A stretch of DNA of 25,000 bases from Leptospira mayottensis 200901116 (GTDB lineage Bacteria; Spirochaetota; Leptospiria; Leptospirales; Leptospiraceae): assembly GCF_000306675.2 (NCBI RefSeq), contig NZ_CP024871.1, forward strand, positions 1,377,501 through 1,402,500, read 5' to 3'. The notes under the pieces are model-generated. The model saw only the letters and a list, made by a program, of their open reading frames with translations. It searched no databases and was not told the DNA's origin. Every line of letters begins with the position of its first letter. Position 1 is the stretch's first letter. Of the stretch, positions 1-20,541 are shown in pieces. The translations under genes and the position numbers were made by a program.

Positions 1-42
1 TTTGAGCCGTTCTAAATTTCATTCCGTTATTTTGGATCATCT

Positions 43-46
<4 letters not shown>
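1..46 (+). CDS. 3' end of an upstream gene, probably the ABC-2 permease partner of Wzt
   Basis: Reading from base 2, the last codons give LSRSKFHSVILDHL and end at a TGA at 44-46. This TGA overlaps the TTG start of the next gene (43-45), the TTGA type of overlap expected for translational coupling. Wzm-type polysaccharide permeases usually sit directly before wzt and end in a short basic or amphipathic tail, so that is my guess. Only 14 codons are visible, so identity is inferred from context. The other frame (FEPF then TAA at 13-15) cannot be excluded as the end of the upstream gene. Confidence 0.4.
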
Positions 47-1338
<1,292 letters not shown>

Positions 1339-1388
1339 TTTATTTTTTTCTTTCTCAACCTGGAAAGATCGGAATTCTGGTTCTCAAT

Positions 1389-2699
<1,311 letters not shown>

Positions 2700-3344
2700 T
2701 TTTTTTAACGGGAAATCTGTCCCAAAATCTGAAGAGGAATTGCGATCATGATTTTTAAGTTGCCAATAACAGAATGGTTCTAACGGATTACGTCGTATCG
2801 ACGGCTTTTACCGTATTTTAAAATCCTACTATTGATTCCTATCATATAGGCTTTTGAGAGCGTGCTACTTAGTTTGATGTTTTTAGAATTGTAAAAATTT
2901 GTGTGGCAAACTTGAAAGATCCGCTTCCGTTTTAATTAGAATATCTCAGAAATAAGTTTGGTACGAGTTCAAAGTCTGCCGTTCTACGTTTTTTGAAAAT
3001 GAACCGCCTATAAGTTTTGCGATCATGTTTAGGGGCGGAATATTTAATTCTTGAAATTTTACCCTAATAGTCTGTCCCAAAACCGATGTAGGAACTCCAA
3101 CAAGAATTTAACAATTATAAAATCTGTTAGAAAGCCCGTAAACTATCAAAGAGTCGTAATCCGTGATGGCTCCTATATTTTTACGAGCTTATTGAATGAT
3201 CGTAACTTCTTTTCTTTAAGGTTTTGGAATAAGATATTTAAGTAGATTATAATTTACTTAAATATAAGAAAATCCAAATCGAAAAAGAATGATCAATCTT
3301 TTTCCAAAGGACCGTTTTTATTTTTTGATAAAGGGAATTCTAAT
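2700..3344. other. Intergenic region with decayed repeats
   Basis: These 645 bases hold no convincing gene. A 64-codon open frame at 3051-3245 lies inside a repeat and looks fortuitous. The stretch contains a decayed MITE-like copy (3072-3232) and a second stretch (about 2717-2860) with patchy similarity to 16622-16745. A weak hairpin, GAAAAAGA (3281-3288) paired with TCTTTTTC (3297-3304), lies 40 bases beyond the 3' end of the flavin reductase gene and might help end its transcription. Confidence 0.6.
3072..3232. repeat. Decayed copy of a MITE-like dispersed repeat
   Basis: The left end reads CTGTCCCAAAAC (3072-3083) and the right end GTTTTGGAATAA (3221-3232), a degraded inverted partner matching at 9 of 12 positions. 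The interior follows the element at 14092-14275 closely: both contain GAACTCC.ACAAGA, a TAAAATCTGTT block, GAAAGCCCGTAAA and ATCCGTG.....CTCCTA in the same order. No protein is encoded. I call it MITE-like from its size of about 160 bases and its inverted ends; no parent transposon is visible. Confidence 0.6.
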
Positions 3345-3824
3345 CTAAATCGAATAGTAATCCCTTCTATAATACAACAAAGGTCTCAAACTGTCTTCCG
3401 CCCCAGCGGAAATTACTTTTCCGATTACGATAGAGTGATCTCCTCCGCTTACAAACCGTTCCACTTCACATTCGATATGAGAAAGAATTCCGGGCAAAAT
3501 AGGAATTCCCAGCTCTCCCGTTTTACATTTAAGTTCTTCAATGAGAATATGTTTATCGATTTTTCCCGAGGCAAATTGATTGGAAATGGAATCTTGTCCT
3601 TGCGCCAGAATGTTCACGATAAATTTACCGGAATCATGAATCGGATCGTGACTGGTTATATTCTTCTGAAGGCAAAATAAAACAAGAGGGGGATTGAGTG
3701 AAAGAGAGCTGAAACTGCTAACGGTTAGCCCGCCGTGTTTTCCGAGATGAGAATATGTAATGACGGTAACGCCGGATGGAAAATGTGAAAGTGCATTCTT
3801 AAAAACGTCGTCTGTAATTTTCAT
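3345..3824 (-). CDS. Flavin reductase-like domain protein (FMN-binding split barrel)
   Basis: This 159-aa protein matches the flavin reductase/NADH:FMN oxidoreductase family, which reduces FMN or FAD for partner monooxygenases or uses bound FMN. Diagnostic stretches are FPSGVTVIT near residue 15, the flavin-binding segment GGLTVSSFSSLSLNPPLVLF at 31-50, a KFIVNIL strand at 67-73 and GGDHSIVIGKV at 127-137. The length is typical of a single-domain member. The start is ATG at 3824; no strong ribosome binding site is seen. It lies 175 bases downstream of purK on the same strand and may have its own promoter. No oxygenase partner is adjacent, so the physiological substrate is unknown. Confidence 0.82.
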   Translation of the reverse strand: MKITDDVFKNALSHFPSGVTVITYSHLGKHGGLTVSSFSSLSLNPPLVLFCLQKNITSHDPIHDSGKFIVNILAQGQDSISNQFASGKIDKHILIEELKCKTGELGIPILPGILSHIECEVERFVSGGDHSIVIGKVISAGAEDSLRPLLYYRRDYYSI

Positions 3825-3999
3825 GAGGTCGATCTTAAAACCGAAAGACTCTCTGTCAACTGATCGAAATAGAAAGGAAAGAAGATATTGAACTCGATTA
3901 TGATGAGGGCAACAATTTTGTTCCTTTTTATCCTTTTGCCGATTTAAGAATAATTTCGTATTTCAGGATCTGGGATATTTGAGTAATTGATTGGAAAAG

Positions 4000-5615
<1,616 letters not shown>

Positions 5616-5665
5616 GTCTTTTCTCCTGTTGAAGATGTTTCTTTCGATTGTGGTGTTTGCAAGTA

Positions 5666-7066
<1,401 letters not shown>

Positions 7067-7282
7067 GAATCCAGATTGTAGATACGGGATGTTTTGAAAA
7101 TTCTAAAATAAACGATTTGTCTGAATAATTAAGAATAAACTTTTGTAAAAATCGAAATAGGATTCAGAATGGGTTTGAATACTATAAATCCATATCTTAT
7201 GTTGAAACGAATTCGATTTGTAAGGAATACCGCCTTGACAACCTTCATTCTAATATTTTAGCTTCCATAAAGCCGAAGAGTC

Positions 7283-9990
<2,708 letters not shown>

Positions 9991-10392
9991 TATAAGGGTG
10001 TTTGTAAGATTATTTGTCTGTCGAAAGGATTATAAACGAAGGTCGAATTTGCGAGATACAAAATAATCTTTCCAATTTCTTTTTTGAATTACCGGGCCAA
10101 TGGATTTACTTCAGAGTTTATCTTTTATTGTGTATGAAAATCGCCTAAAAAATATCCATCTCGATTTATACTGAATTCCTTTTTGGCGAAGGTTTGATTT
10201 TATGTGGAAGTGGCATTTTTGGTATATATTTTTACCGCCAAACACGTGTTAGGTTAACATCTTACGGATATCGGTAAGGGATCGAATTTTTATTTGATAA
10301 GAGTCCCCGTTTGAGGAAATCGAAGCAGATGATTAAAAAGGATCTCAAAATTCCTTTACTTTATCACAAAGTTCAGTTTACGACATTATAAG

Positions 10393-10590
10393 TTGTTTTT
10401 GAGATATTTTGGATCTTCTTTTCTTTCCTATTGTATTGGGTATTTGGCTTATCCTCTAAGAGTACTAACCAGAAAGGAATACTCTAAAGATCCCATTTCA
10501 ATTTTAGTTAGTAGACTTGGACTTTTCTTAATTTTATTGTTGGAAAATAAAATAATCAAATTCATACTCCGAGGAATTGGACATAGATAA
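10393..10590 (+). CDS. Doubtful small membrane-protein ORF or gene fragment
   Basis: A 65-codon frame opening with TTG encodes a basic, hydrophobic peptide. One apolar segment lies near residues 9-24 and another near 38-62, including LGLFLILLLENKIIKFIL. There is no convincing ribosome binding site, no recognised family, and the surroundings are AT-rich, where hydrophobic frames arise by chance. It may be a fragment of a lost membrane protein. I list it only because it is the sole sizeable frame in this gap. Confidence 0.2.
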   Translation: MFLRYFGSSFLSYCIGYLAYPLRVLTRKEYSKDPISILVSRLGLFLILLLENKIIKFILRGIGHR

Positions 10591-10683
10591 ATTTTTACAA
10601 TTTATGTTAGTTGGATATAAACTTAAAGACTTAATATTTATTTATAATTTCTGCAAAAAACTTATATTTCCGTTCATTAAATC

Positions 10684-10715
<32 letters not shown>

Positions 10716-10719
10716 TTAG

Positions 10720-11226
<507 letters not shown>

Positions 11227-11895
11227 AATATTCTTCGAGTTTTTAAAGCAAAAATGGATCAGCCAAATTCGAATATATTCGTTGCTCGAATAGTTTTTTG
11301 CTTTAGCTGGCAAGTTATAATCTTGCATTCAAAACTTCTTTTTATAGATTTCGTTTTCCTTCTTTGAGTTCTTTTGAATCTATATCTAATGAGATTCAAT
11401 TTTTCAAATACTCTCACAAAAACCTTTGGAAATTGCTAGGGCATTATTTTGAGATAAATTTCTGGTAACGAGACAATTTGTCTGAGTCTATCTTGCACGA
11501 ATAATTAACATTTCCATCAAACGATTTGCGGTTAGGTAATTGATTGAAGAGACTTAAAATAAGGTGAGTTCGATGCAGATTATGTCCTAATGTTTTTTGC
11601 AAATAATCGTGAGAACTCCCATGTTTCAAAGGGCCAAGACAACATTACAGTTATATATTCTTATTCTGAACGAAAGCAGTAGTTCCCACAGATTGCGTCT
11701 CTTTACGGTTTGAAACGATTTTTTGCTATAGATCTCCATCAGTTGGTGAAGGTCTATCTATGATAGTGTTTCTGATTTCATGGGAATTTTCACATTTGAG
11801 ATAGATCTTGGTAAACTCACGTTATTTAAAAAATAATCCTAGGGATCAAAATATGCATCGGAGGTTCTCAAATGGGAGAAGTATAATGGAAGTTT
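11227..11895. other. Intergenic region without a supported gene
   Basis: Downstream of the HTH gene, TAAAGCAAAAA (11244-11254) pairs with TTTTTGCTTTA (11295-11305) across a 40-base loop. A second imperfect hairpin with ATAGATCTCCATC / GGTGAAGGTCTAT arms lies at about 11728-11761. A 61-codon minus-strand frame at 11444-11629 has no recognisable features or ribosome binding site. The motif TAGTTCCCACA near 11680 resembles a short piece of the dispersed repeat family of this window. Confidence 0.45.
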
Positions 11896-12777
11896 TTATT
11901 TTGCCATTTCTTCTACGAGCTTGCATTCGGGAATTTTCTGCTTTTCGACATTTTTTTCTTTTCTGTAACCGACGATATGACCTGGAATCGAAGCCGTCAG
12001 ACCGATCAGTTTACCTGTGGAACTTAAAATCGGTCCTACCGAGTACGTTGCATAAGCGGGATATAACGTTCTATAAGCTATCAATTCATTTTTCAGATCG
12101 CATTTGTGTCTTAGATATCCCAGAGCATCTTCCGAAGCGCGCGCCTCGGCATACAATGGACCGAAAATCGGAACCGAATAGGCGATGCTATAAAAAGATC
12201 TGTGTTTTCTGAGTGAGAAATCTTTTGCATGTCCGCCTTCGTGAAGAACAACCGATGGAATATCACTATAGAGATTGATTGTATTTGAATACGGATTGTA
12301 GTGATCGCCTGTAAGGAACCCTGCAAAAAGTCTTCCTGGAATAATAACTTCGAATAACCAATTGATGATTCCAAAGGTGTATTTTAGAATCGGATGAACA
12401 TTATCCGATTTCCAAAGCTGGACAAGATCGTCTATCGGAGCATATTGATTAAAGCGGACTTTTACGTCTTGAAGATTATTTTCATTGATATAGTCCTTTA
12501 GGTAATTCTTCGTTTCTTCGGATAAATGATGGTTGTTCATTTTTTTGTTCCAGAGAATCAGTTTGGATAAGACCCCGAAAATATTTCCTAAAAAGTCCAA
12601 AAACCAATACGGTTTTCCTTCTTCAAATTGAGGATTTTTTTCATCGAAATAGTTTTGGTTTGGATAATACGGTTTTGCATATATGTATTTTTTCTCTACG
12701 GAGTAGGTGCATCCGATCGAAAGAAATAACGATCCAAGGAGAAGAAAAGCGCTCAAGAACTTTAAGGTTGAATTCAT
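11896..12777 (-). CDS. Putative lipoprotein with HEGGH metallopeptidase motif
   Basis: The 293-aa protein begins with a lipoprotein signal, MNSTLKFLSAFLLLGSLFLS, then IGC; Cys23 is the likely lipidation site. No family name comes to mind, but VVLHEGGHAKDF (177-188) contains His179-Glu180-x-x-His183, the zinc-binding and catalytic HExxH pattern. EARASEDALGYL (211-222) follows about 28 residues later and offers Glu211 or Glu216 as the third zinc ligand. Zincin-like activity in the envelope is therefore plausible, but inferred. The preceding segment has several aromatic or hydrophobic stretches (WLFEVIIPGRLFAGFL near 140-155) that may associate with a membrane. It is the last gene of a three-gene minus-strand cluster, 16 bases after its neighbour. 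Confidence 0.75.
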   Translation of the reverse strand: MNSTLKFLSAFLLLGSLFLSIGCTYSVEKKYIYAKPYYPNQNYFDEKNPQFEEGKPYWFLDFLGNIFGVLSKLILWNKKMNNHHLSEETKNYLKDYINENNLQDVKVRFNQYAPIDDLVQLWKSDNVHPILKYTFGIINWLFEVIIPGRLFAGFLTGDHYNPYSNTINLYSDIPSVVLHEGGHAKDFSLRKHRSFYSIAYSVPIFGPLYAEARASEDALGYLRHKCDLKNELIAYRTLYPAYATYSVGPILSSTGKLIGLTASIPGHIVGYRKEKNVEKQKIPECKLVEEMAK

Positions 12778-12793
12778 AAACTTAAAAGATATT

Positions 12794-13534
<741 letters not shown>

Positions 13535-13537
13535 TCA

Positions 13538-13849
13538 TTATCCCCTTTGTTGACCATATCTGTAATACCCCGTTCCGATAAAGCCGTAATGCCAGGATTT
13601 TTGAAGTGTGATCGGGGAAAGGATTCCACCTTTTGCTTGTTTGACGATTTTTGAATATGCGTTTACAAAACGATCGTTAATTCCGATCAGAATGAACATG
13701 AGTAAAAGAAGTCCGCATTTTTTTGCATAGGCCGGATAGATCATAAAGTTGGAACTTGGTTTTTTATTTTTATCTTTCGGTATGATGAGTGGTTGGGAAA
13801 AGCAGGAAAACGTAAACAGTATAATGATTCCGACAGCCTTTAGGTTCAT
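13538..13849 (-). CDS. Small exported/membrane protein, first gene of the lipoprotein cluster
   Basis: A protein of 103 aa when started at the ATG at 13847-13849. I chose this start because AGGGG lies about 10 bases upstream and it gives a signal-like N-terminus, MNLKAVGIIILFTFSCFSQ; a longer frame to 13954 adds 35 residues without a comparable site. A second hydrophobic segment, CGLLLLMFILIGINDRF, follows at about residues 45-61, then a basic, glycine/tyrosine-rich tail ending GYYRYGQQRG. Cys16 in TFSC could be lipidated, or the protein may simply be inner-membrane. No family is recognised. It is the promoter-proximal member of the three-gene cluster. Confidence 0.6.
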   Translation of the reverse strand: MNLKAVGIIILFTFSCFSQPLIIPKDKNKKPSSNFMIYPAYAKKCGLLLLMFILIGINDRFVNAYSKIVKQAKGGILSPITLQKSWHYGFIGTGYYRYGQQRG

Positions 13850-14091
13850 TGAACGGCATCCCCTGAAATTGTGAGTGATTCCCACGATTGCCAAAAACCA
13901 AATTGCTTCGATCGTAATATTTTTAGTTGTTTTAGTTCCTGGGATTTGTTGCATCGTGTCGGAATATGCTCTTTCTATTTAGAATTTTGCCGAATTGGAA
14001 TGAAATAATACCAAAACGCCTAAAAATCCACAGGAGGTCTTTGACTTTTCCAAGTATTTTTTTCCTCTCCGAAAAAACAGGCTGAATCCGT

Positions 14092-14275
14092 ATTCAGAAC
14101 TTGTCCCAAAACCTTGGAATCGTAAGAACTCCGACAAGAGTGCACGAACAATAAAATCTGTTCGAAAGCCCGTAAATGTTCAAAAAGCCATGATCCGTGG
14201 GAACTCCTACATTCGGAGGACAGTGTCGCGGCAATGCCGCTCCCACAGAAGACAGTTTTGGGACAAATTCTAAAT
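14092..14275. repeat. MITE-like element with 21-base terminal inverted repeats
   Basis: The left arm (14092-14112, core TTGTCCCAAAAC at 14101-14112) and right arm (14255-14275, core GTTTTGGGACAA at 14255-14266) match as inverted repeats at 19 of 21 positions, with a perfect 12-base core. The 184-base unit has no coding capacity. Its interior is shared with 3072-3232. Size, ends and dispersal fit a miniature inverted-repeat element; the mobilising transposase is not in the window. Confidence 0.7.
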
Positions 14276-14343
14276 CGAAAACGCACGTTATAATACAAAA
14301 ACAAATCAAAATACACGAATCCAAATTTCATGAAGATTTAAAA

Positions 14344-14369
14344 ATTAGCATTTTTTAAGTAATGCTAAT
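14344..14369. repeat. Perfect 9-bp hairpin
   Basis: ATTAGCATT and AATGCTAAT are exact reverse complements around an 8-base T-rich loop. It lies between the MITE-like element and the TRL-like gene cluster; no T-run follows, and no function is evident. Confidence 0.6.
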
Positions 14370-14615
14370 CTCCATAAAGGAATCCTTACAATTTTAGCGT
14401 AAATTCCGGTTTAGATAAACGCAAAATTATAGGTACTTGTTACTTAGTTATCGGTAATACAGTTTCAAGAAAAATGAAAGCGCAGAATTTACAAGTAAAG
14501 AAAAAGGTTTTTTAAAGGATTTATTTAAAAATACGAAGCAGTAAAATCATTGAACGACGACTAACGTTGGTCGTGTGAGGTATATGCTCAATGGTTGGAA
14601 TATTCCATTTTCTTA

Positions 14616-14667
14616 AAAGAAAAAAAGAACTCATCCCCTTACAAAAGTAAATGAAATGAGCCTTTTT
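14616..14667 (-). terminator. Probable terminator of the TRL-like gene cluster (may work both ways)
   Basis: On the minus strand AAGGCTCAT pairs with ATGAGTTCT (9 positions, including two G-T pairs) and is followed by a run of seven T. The plus strand also ends in five T after the stem, so it could act in both directions. It lies about 30 bases beyond the end of the last TRL-like gene. Confidence 0.55.
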
Positions 14668-14698
14668 AGTTACATTTACGAGGAAATAAAAAACTTTT

Positions 14699-15037
14699 TT
14701 ATTCTCCGTAGATTACCACACACTCTCTTGAAAAAATCGGTCCTAAAATTCCAAATGTATTTTTGTCAACTACCGCTACCTTAGTAATTTGGCCGTCTTT
14801 CATTGCTTCTGCAATACTTCCTTCTCCGCCACCATAAAAGTAAGCTATCACTATAGAGAAATAATGACAAGATTTTCCACTTTTGACGATCTTTACATCT
14901 GTAGGGCCGCCCGTCGGGTTTCCGGATACGTGGTAGCTGGAAGAATTGAAAATCAATGCAGGAAAAATACTCGTTGCGCAGTTGGAAATAAAAAACGCCG
15001 AGAGAGAGATTACGATCAGACTGATAAATTTTTTCAT
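14699..15037 (-). CDS. TRL-like family lipoprotein, copy 3 of a tandem array
   Basis: The 112-aa form starting at ATG 15035-15037 has a lipoprotein signal MKKFISLIVISLSAFFISN with Cys20. GGAG lies about 10 bases upstream within the tail of the preceding gene; a longer frame to 15067 would overlap that gene and delay the signal peptide. The mature protein shows the TRL-like pattern: G.PTGGPTDVKIVKSGKSC, then GGGEGSIAEAMKDGQITKVA, then a hydrophobic stretch ending in CVVIYGE. TRL-like proteins are small exported proteins of unknown function, first noted near tRNA genes in Helicobacter; no tRNA gene is seen here. It is 5 bases from the preceding copy and probably co-transcribed. Confidence 0.75.
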   Translation of the reverse strand: MKKFISLIVISLSAFFISNCATSIFPALIFNSSSYHVSGNPTGGPTDVKIVKSGKSCHYFSIVIAYFYGGGEGSIAEAMKDGQITKVAVVDKNTFGILGPIFSRECVVIYGE

Positions 15038-15042
15038 TTTAA

Positions 15043-15366
15043 TTATTCTCCACTTACGATGGTGCAATAGTTGCTATAAATAAGCCCTAAAACGGAAACG
15101 GTAGAATGGTCTATCGTCGCGATTTTGGAAATTTTATTGTCCAATGCAATTTGACCGGCTGCCGCATTTCCCCAGGTGATTAAATAGAGAACGTTATGCG
15201 CACATCCTTCCGCTTTTTTAACGGTAGGAACGTCGTTGGAACGATTGATTTCCCCCGGAAAGGTGTTGACCGTTGCGATAAAACCTTGGACGGGACCGGT
15301 TGCGCAGTTTGATAGAAATATCGAAAACCCGAGTATAATGAGAGTAAGGATGATGATTTTTTTCAT
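15043..15366 (-). CDS. TRL-like family lipoprotein, copy 2 of a tandem array
   Basis: The 107-aa protein has a lipoprotein signal, MKKIIILTLIILGFSIFLSN, with Cys21. Its mature region carries KKAEGCAHNVLYLITWGNAA, KISKIATIDHSTVSVLGLIY and the terminal CTIVSGE, in the same order as the flanking copies. The start is ATG at 15366 with AAGGAAAG as ribosome binding site about 9 bases away. It lies 13 bases after copy 1 and 5 bases before copy 3. The sequence has diverged strongly from its neighbours while the pattern is kept, suggesting an old duplication. Function unknown; probably membrane-anchored. Confidence 0.77.
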   Translation of the reverse strand: MKKIIILTLIILGFSIFLSNCATGPVQGFIATVNTFPGEINRSNDVPTVKKAEGCAHNVLYLITWGNAAAGQIALDNKISKIATIDHSTVSVLGLIYSNYCTIVSGE

Positions 15367-15379
15367 ATTGATTCTTTCC

Positions 15380-15817
15380 TTATTTTTTCTTTCCGGTAGC
15401 AGACTTTGTATCCGTTTTCGTTTCTACGGATTCGCTAGAACCGGTTACAACTGTACAGAATTTATGAAAGAGAGTAGTGAAAATTGCAGTTTGTTCGTAT
15501 TCTATACTTGCAACTTTTGTAATTCTAGCTTCTGCTTTTGCGGCTTCGATGGAAGAATCACCAAAAGATACTAACCATAAAATACTTTTAGAACAAGCTC
15601 TTCCGGTAACCACTTTTTCGGCGTTGTCTCCAATTTGGCCTGGGATTACGGCGTCGTGAAACAGAGCACCTCCTTTAGCGGCCATAGCTCCGATTGTATA
15701 GTCTTTGGTTGGGTTGGTATTGGGACGGAAACCATAGATATACATAATATTCGTGCCCGTACACTGAACCGCCCAGATCGTCATGAAGGAAATGAAAAGT
15801 AAAGATTTGAGTTTCAT
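15380..15817 (-). CDS. TRL-like family lipoprotein, copy 1 of a tandem array
   Basis: The 145-aa protein starts at ATG 15817 with AGGAG six bases upstream. It has a lipoprotein signal, MKLKSLLFISFMTIWAVQ, with Cys19. The mature part shows GDNAEKVVTGRACSKSILWL, SFGDSSIEAAKAEARITKVA and a conserved end CTVVTG. It adds a hydrophilic lysine/threonine-rich tail (TKTDTKSATGKKK) not present in the other two copies. FGDSSIEAAK is the best match to the family's usual GDASI.AA motif. It is the promoter-proximal gene; a large inverted repeat lies 30-76 bases upstream of its start. Function unknown. Confidence 0.78.
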   Translation of the reverse strand: MKLKSLLFISFMTIWAVQCTGTNIMYIYGFRPNTNPTKDYTIGAMAAKGGALFHDAVIPGQIGDNAEKVVTGRACSKSILWLVSFGDSSIEAAKAEARITKVASIEYEQTAIFTTLFHKFCTVVTGSSESVETKTDTKSATGKKK

Positions 15818-15846
15818 TTTTTCTCCTGAATTCCTAGTTTAGATTG

Positions 15847-15893
15847 TCGCAAACGTTTCTTTAATCTGTGGATCTTCAAGAAACGTTTTGCGA
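15847..15893. promoter_or_regulatory. Large inverted repeat with two AAACGTTT palindromes upstream of the TRL-like genes
   Basis: TCGCAAACGTTTCTT (15847-15861) pairs with AAGAAACGTTTTGCGA (15878-15893) with a single-base bulge and a 16-base loop. Each arm itself contains the palindrome AAACGTTT, so it could be a paired operator as well as a leader hairpin. It lies 30-76 bases before the first TRL-like start codon, where promoter or 5' leader elements are expected. No T-run follows in the direction of transcription, which argues against a simple terminator. Confidence 0.55.
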
Positions 15894-16133
15894 AGCCTAA
15901 CCTAATTAATGTGATATTCTTGTAAATAGGGAATCACTAAAATTGAATAAATTTTGCAATATTTTAAAAGTAAAAATCCTTTTTTCTGGGATTGAAACAC
16001 TAAAAAGCCTAAAAGTTGGTAAGTCCGTTTTGTTTGTAATCCAAAGTTTAGGTAAAAAATATTTTTTGAAAGGAAGTCAAAGGTGGTTTTTCGATAACTC
16101 TAACGTAAGTTAACAAATACGAAAGCGATTGGA

Positions 16134-16322
16134 GTGGAAATTCCGTTGACGGTTGTTTTTATTGGAAGGATCAGAACATACTTTATTACGAAGAGTTTAG
16201 CTGGAGAGAGGATCGGATTTGAACCCATCAAAGACGGCCTCTGGAAGATCTTCTTCAGTTTTGTAACGATCGGTTACTTCGATGAACGGACGAAGGAAGT
16301 AACAAGGACTTTAAAAGTGTAA
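16134..16322 (+). pseudogene. 3' remnant of an IS481-type transposase
   Basis: The last 50 codons of this frame, SLAGERIGFEPIKDGLWKIF onward through IGYFDERTKEV, match the C-terminal end of integrase-core transposases of the IS481 group, where LAGE.VGLE.IDDGLW.VYFG...LG.FDER is the recurring pattern. Nothing recognisable of the DDE catalytic core or the N-terminal HTH precedes it, and there is no ribosome binding site at the first ATG. The bases just after the stop, including CTGTTACCTATGTTCC (near 16340-16355), resemble an element end as I remember this group. I read it as a truncated relic rather than a small protein gene. Confidence 0.65.
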
Positions 16323-16448
16323 TCCATGTTTCCGGGCTAAACTGTTACCTATGTTCCAGGATGTACCCGCGTTTGGGCGATGGAGGGGGAACTCAAGCCG
16401 CATTGCTCCCTAATGGTCGCAAAGCGAGGTGGCAGGAAGACTCCGGTG

Positions 16449-16491
<43 letters not shown>

Positions 16492-16532
16492 CTCGTTCTT
16501 GTCGGACACTTGAAAAAATGTGTGTTTTAGAT

Positions 16533-16573
<41 letters not shown>

Positions 16574-16875
16574 AGTCAAACATTTATCACGAAACAAGAA
16601 AACCAACAGAAGGAACTAAGAGTTTGTCCTAAACCAGTCTTCGGTCTTTTGAATGTGTGAGTTCCCGCAAATTACGTTGTATTATAGGTTTTCACGCGTC
16701 TTTATCACGATTTAAAATCCTACATCTGAGCTTTTGGGATAGCTCAAAGTTTTTTTTTCGGAAACTCTTTCGTTTGATTTTTTGACCGCCGCGTAGGGAC
16801 CATTTTTTATTTATCCTACTTTTCGTTTTAAATCTGTAAAATGCCATTTTTGTTGAATCGCTAACATGCACATCT

Positions 16876-16906
<31 letters not shown>

Positions 16907-16963
16907 CAGTTTTGTTAATCTGAGCTCTTTCAACAACTCTAATGAAAGTAAAAGATGAATTTT

Positions 16964-18166
<1,203 letters not shown>

Positions 18167-18167
18167 G

Positions 18168-20309
<2,142 letters not shown>

Positions 20310-20339
20310 GAATTTCTAAATTAGAATTTCTTGAAATAG

Positions 20340-20375
20340 AAGGCTCTTTCGCGAAAGCGGGAGAGCCTTTTTTAT
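20340..20375 (+). terminator. Rho-independent terminator of hppA
   Basis: AAGGCTCT (20340-20347) pairs with AGAGCCTT (20362-20369), the stem continuing inward with two G-T and two G-C pairs, and is followed directly by a run of T. It lies 30 bases after the hppA stop. Confidence 0.8.
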
Positions 20376-20384
20376 TGCCGGGAT

Positions 20385-20512
20385 TTCTCGGAAAAATTCG
20401 GGCGCCTCTTTCCGATTTCAATCGGAAAGACCGGGCTCGCCGCGACTCCGCTACGCTGCGGTCGTTCCGACTGCTTCGCATCGCTTTGATCCCTGGCGCG
20501 GGGCGCAGTTTT
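20385..20512. repeat. GC-rich palindromic intergenic repeat block
   Basis: This block is much richer in G+C than the surrounding intergenic DNA. It contains a perfect inverted repeat TCTTTCCGATT (20407-20417) / AATCGGAAAGA (20420-20430) with only two bases between. Then come stacked short motifs around GCGACTCCGCTACGCTGCGG and TGCTTCGCATCGC, ending in GGCGCGGGGCGC. From memory such CGCTACGCTGCGG-type blocks recur in Leptospira intergenic regions; only one copy is in this window. Confidence 0.55.
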
Positions 20513-20541
20513 TTTCTTACAAAATCAAACGGAGTTTAACC

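Larger units (their letters stand above)
13850..14698. other. Intergenic region holding a MITE-like element
   Basis: No gene is supported. Minus-strand frames at 14020-14331 and 14094-14324 run through the repeat element and are fortuitous. The stretch contains the MITE-like element (14092-14275), a perfect 9-bp hairpin ATTAGCATT (14344-14352) / AATGCTAAT (14361-14369), and a probable terminator for the TRL-like cluster (14616-14667). Confidence 0.6.

Noticed and set aside
3051..3245. 64-codon plus-strand ORF
   Set aside because: It runs through the decayed MITE-like repeat, has no ribosome binding site and no recognisable domain.
7231..7260. TTGACA (7235-7240) and TAATAT (7251-7256) as a GH13 promoter
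   Set aside because: The spacer is only 10 bases, too short for a sigma-70 promoter, and no suitable -10 lies 16-18 bases after TTGACA.
11444..11629. 61-codon minus-strand ORF
   Set aside because: No ribosome binding site, no family and no supporting neighbour; compatible with chance in AT-rich DNA.
11808..12212. 134-codon plus-strand ORF
   Set aside because: Mostly antisense to the HEGGH lipoprotein gene, which has a clear signal peptide and motif.
14020..14331. Two overlapping minus-strand ORFs of 103 and 76 codons
   Set aside because: Both lie across the MITE-like element and its inverted repeats; neither has protein-like features.
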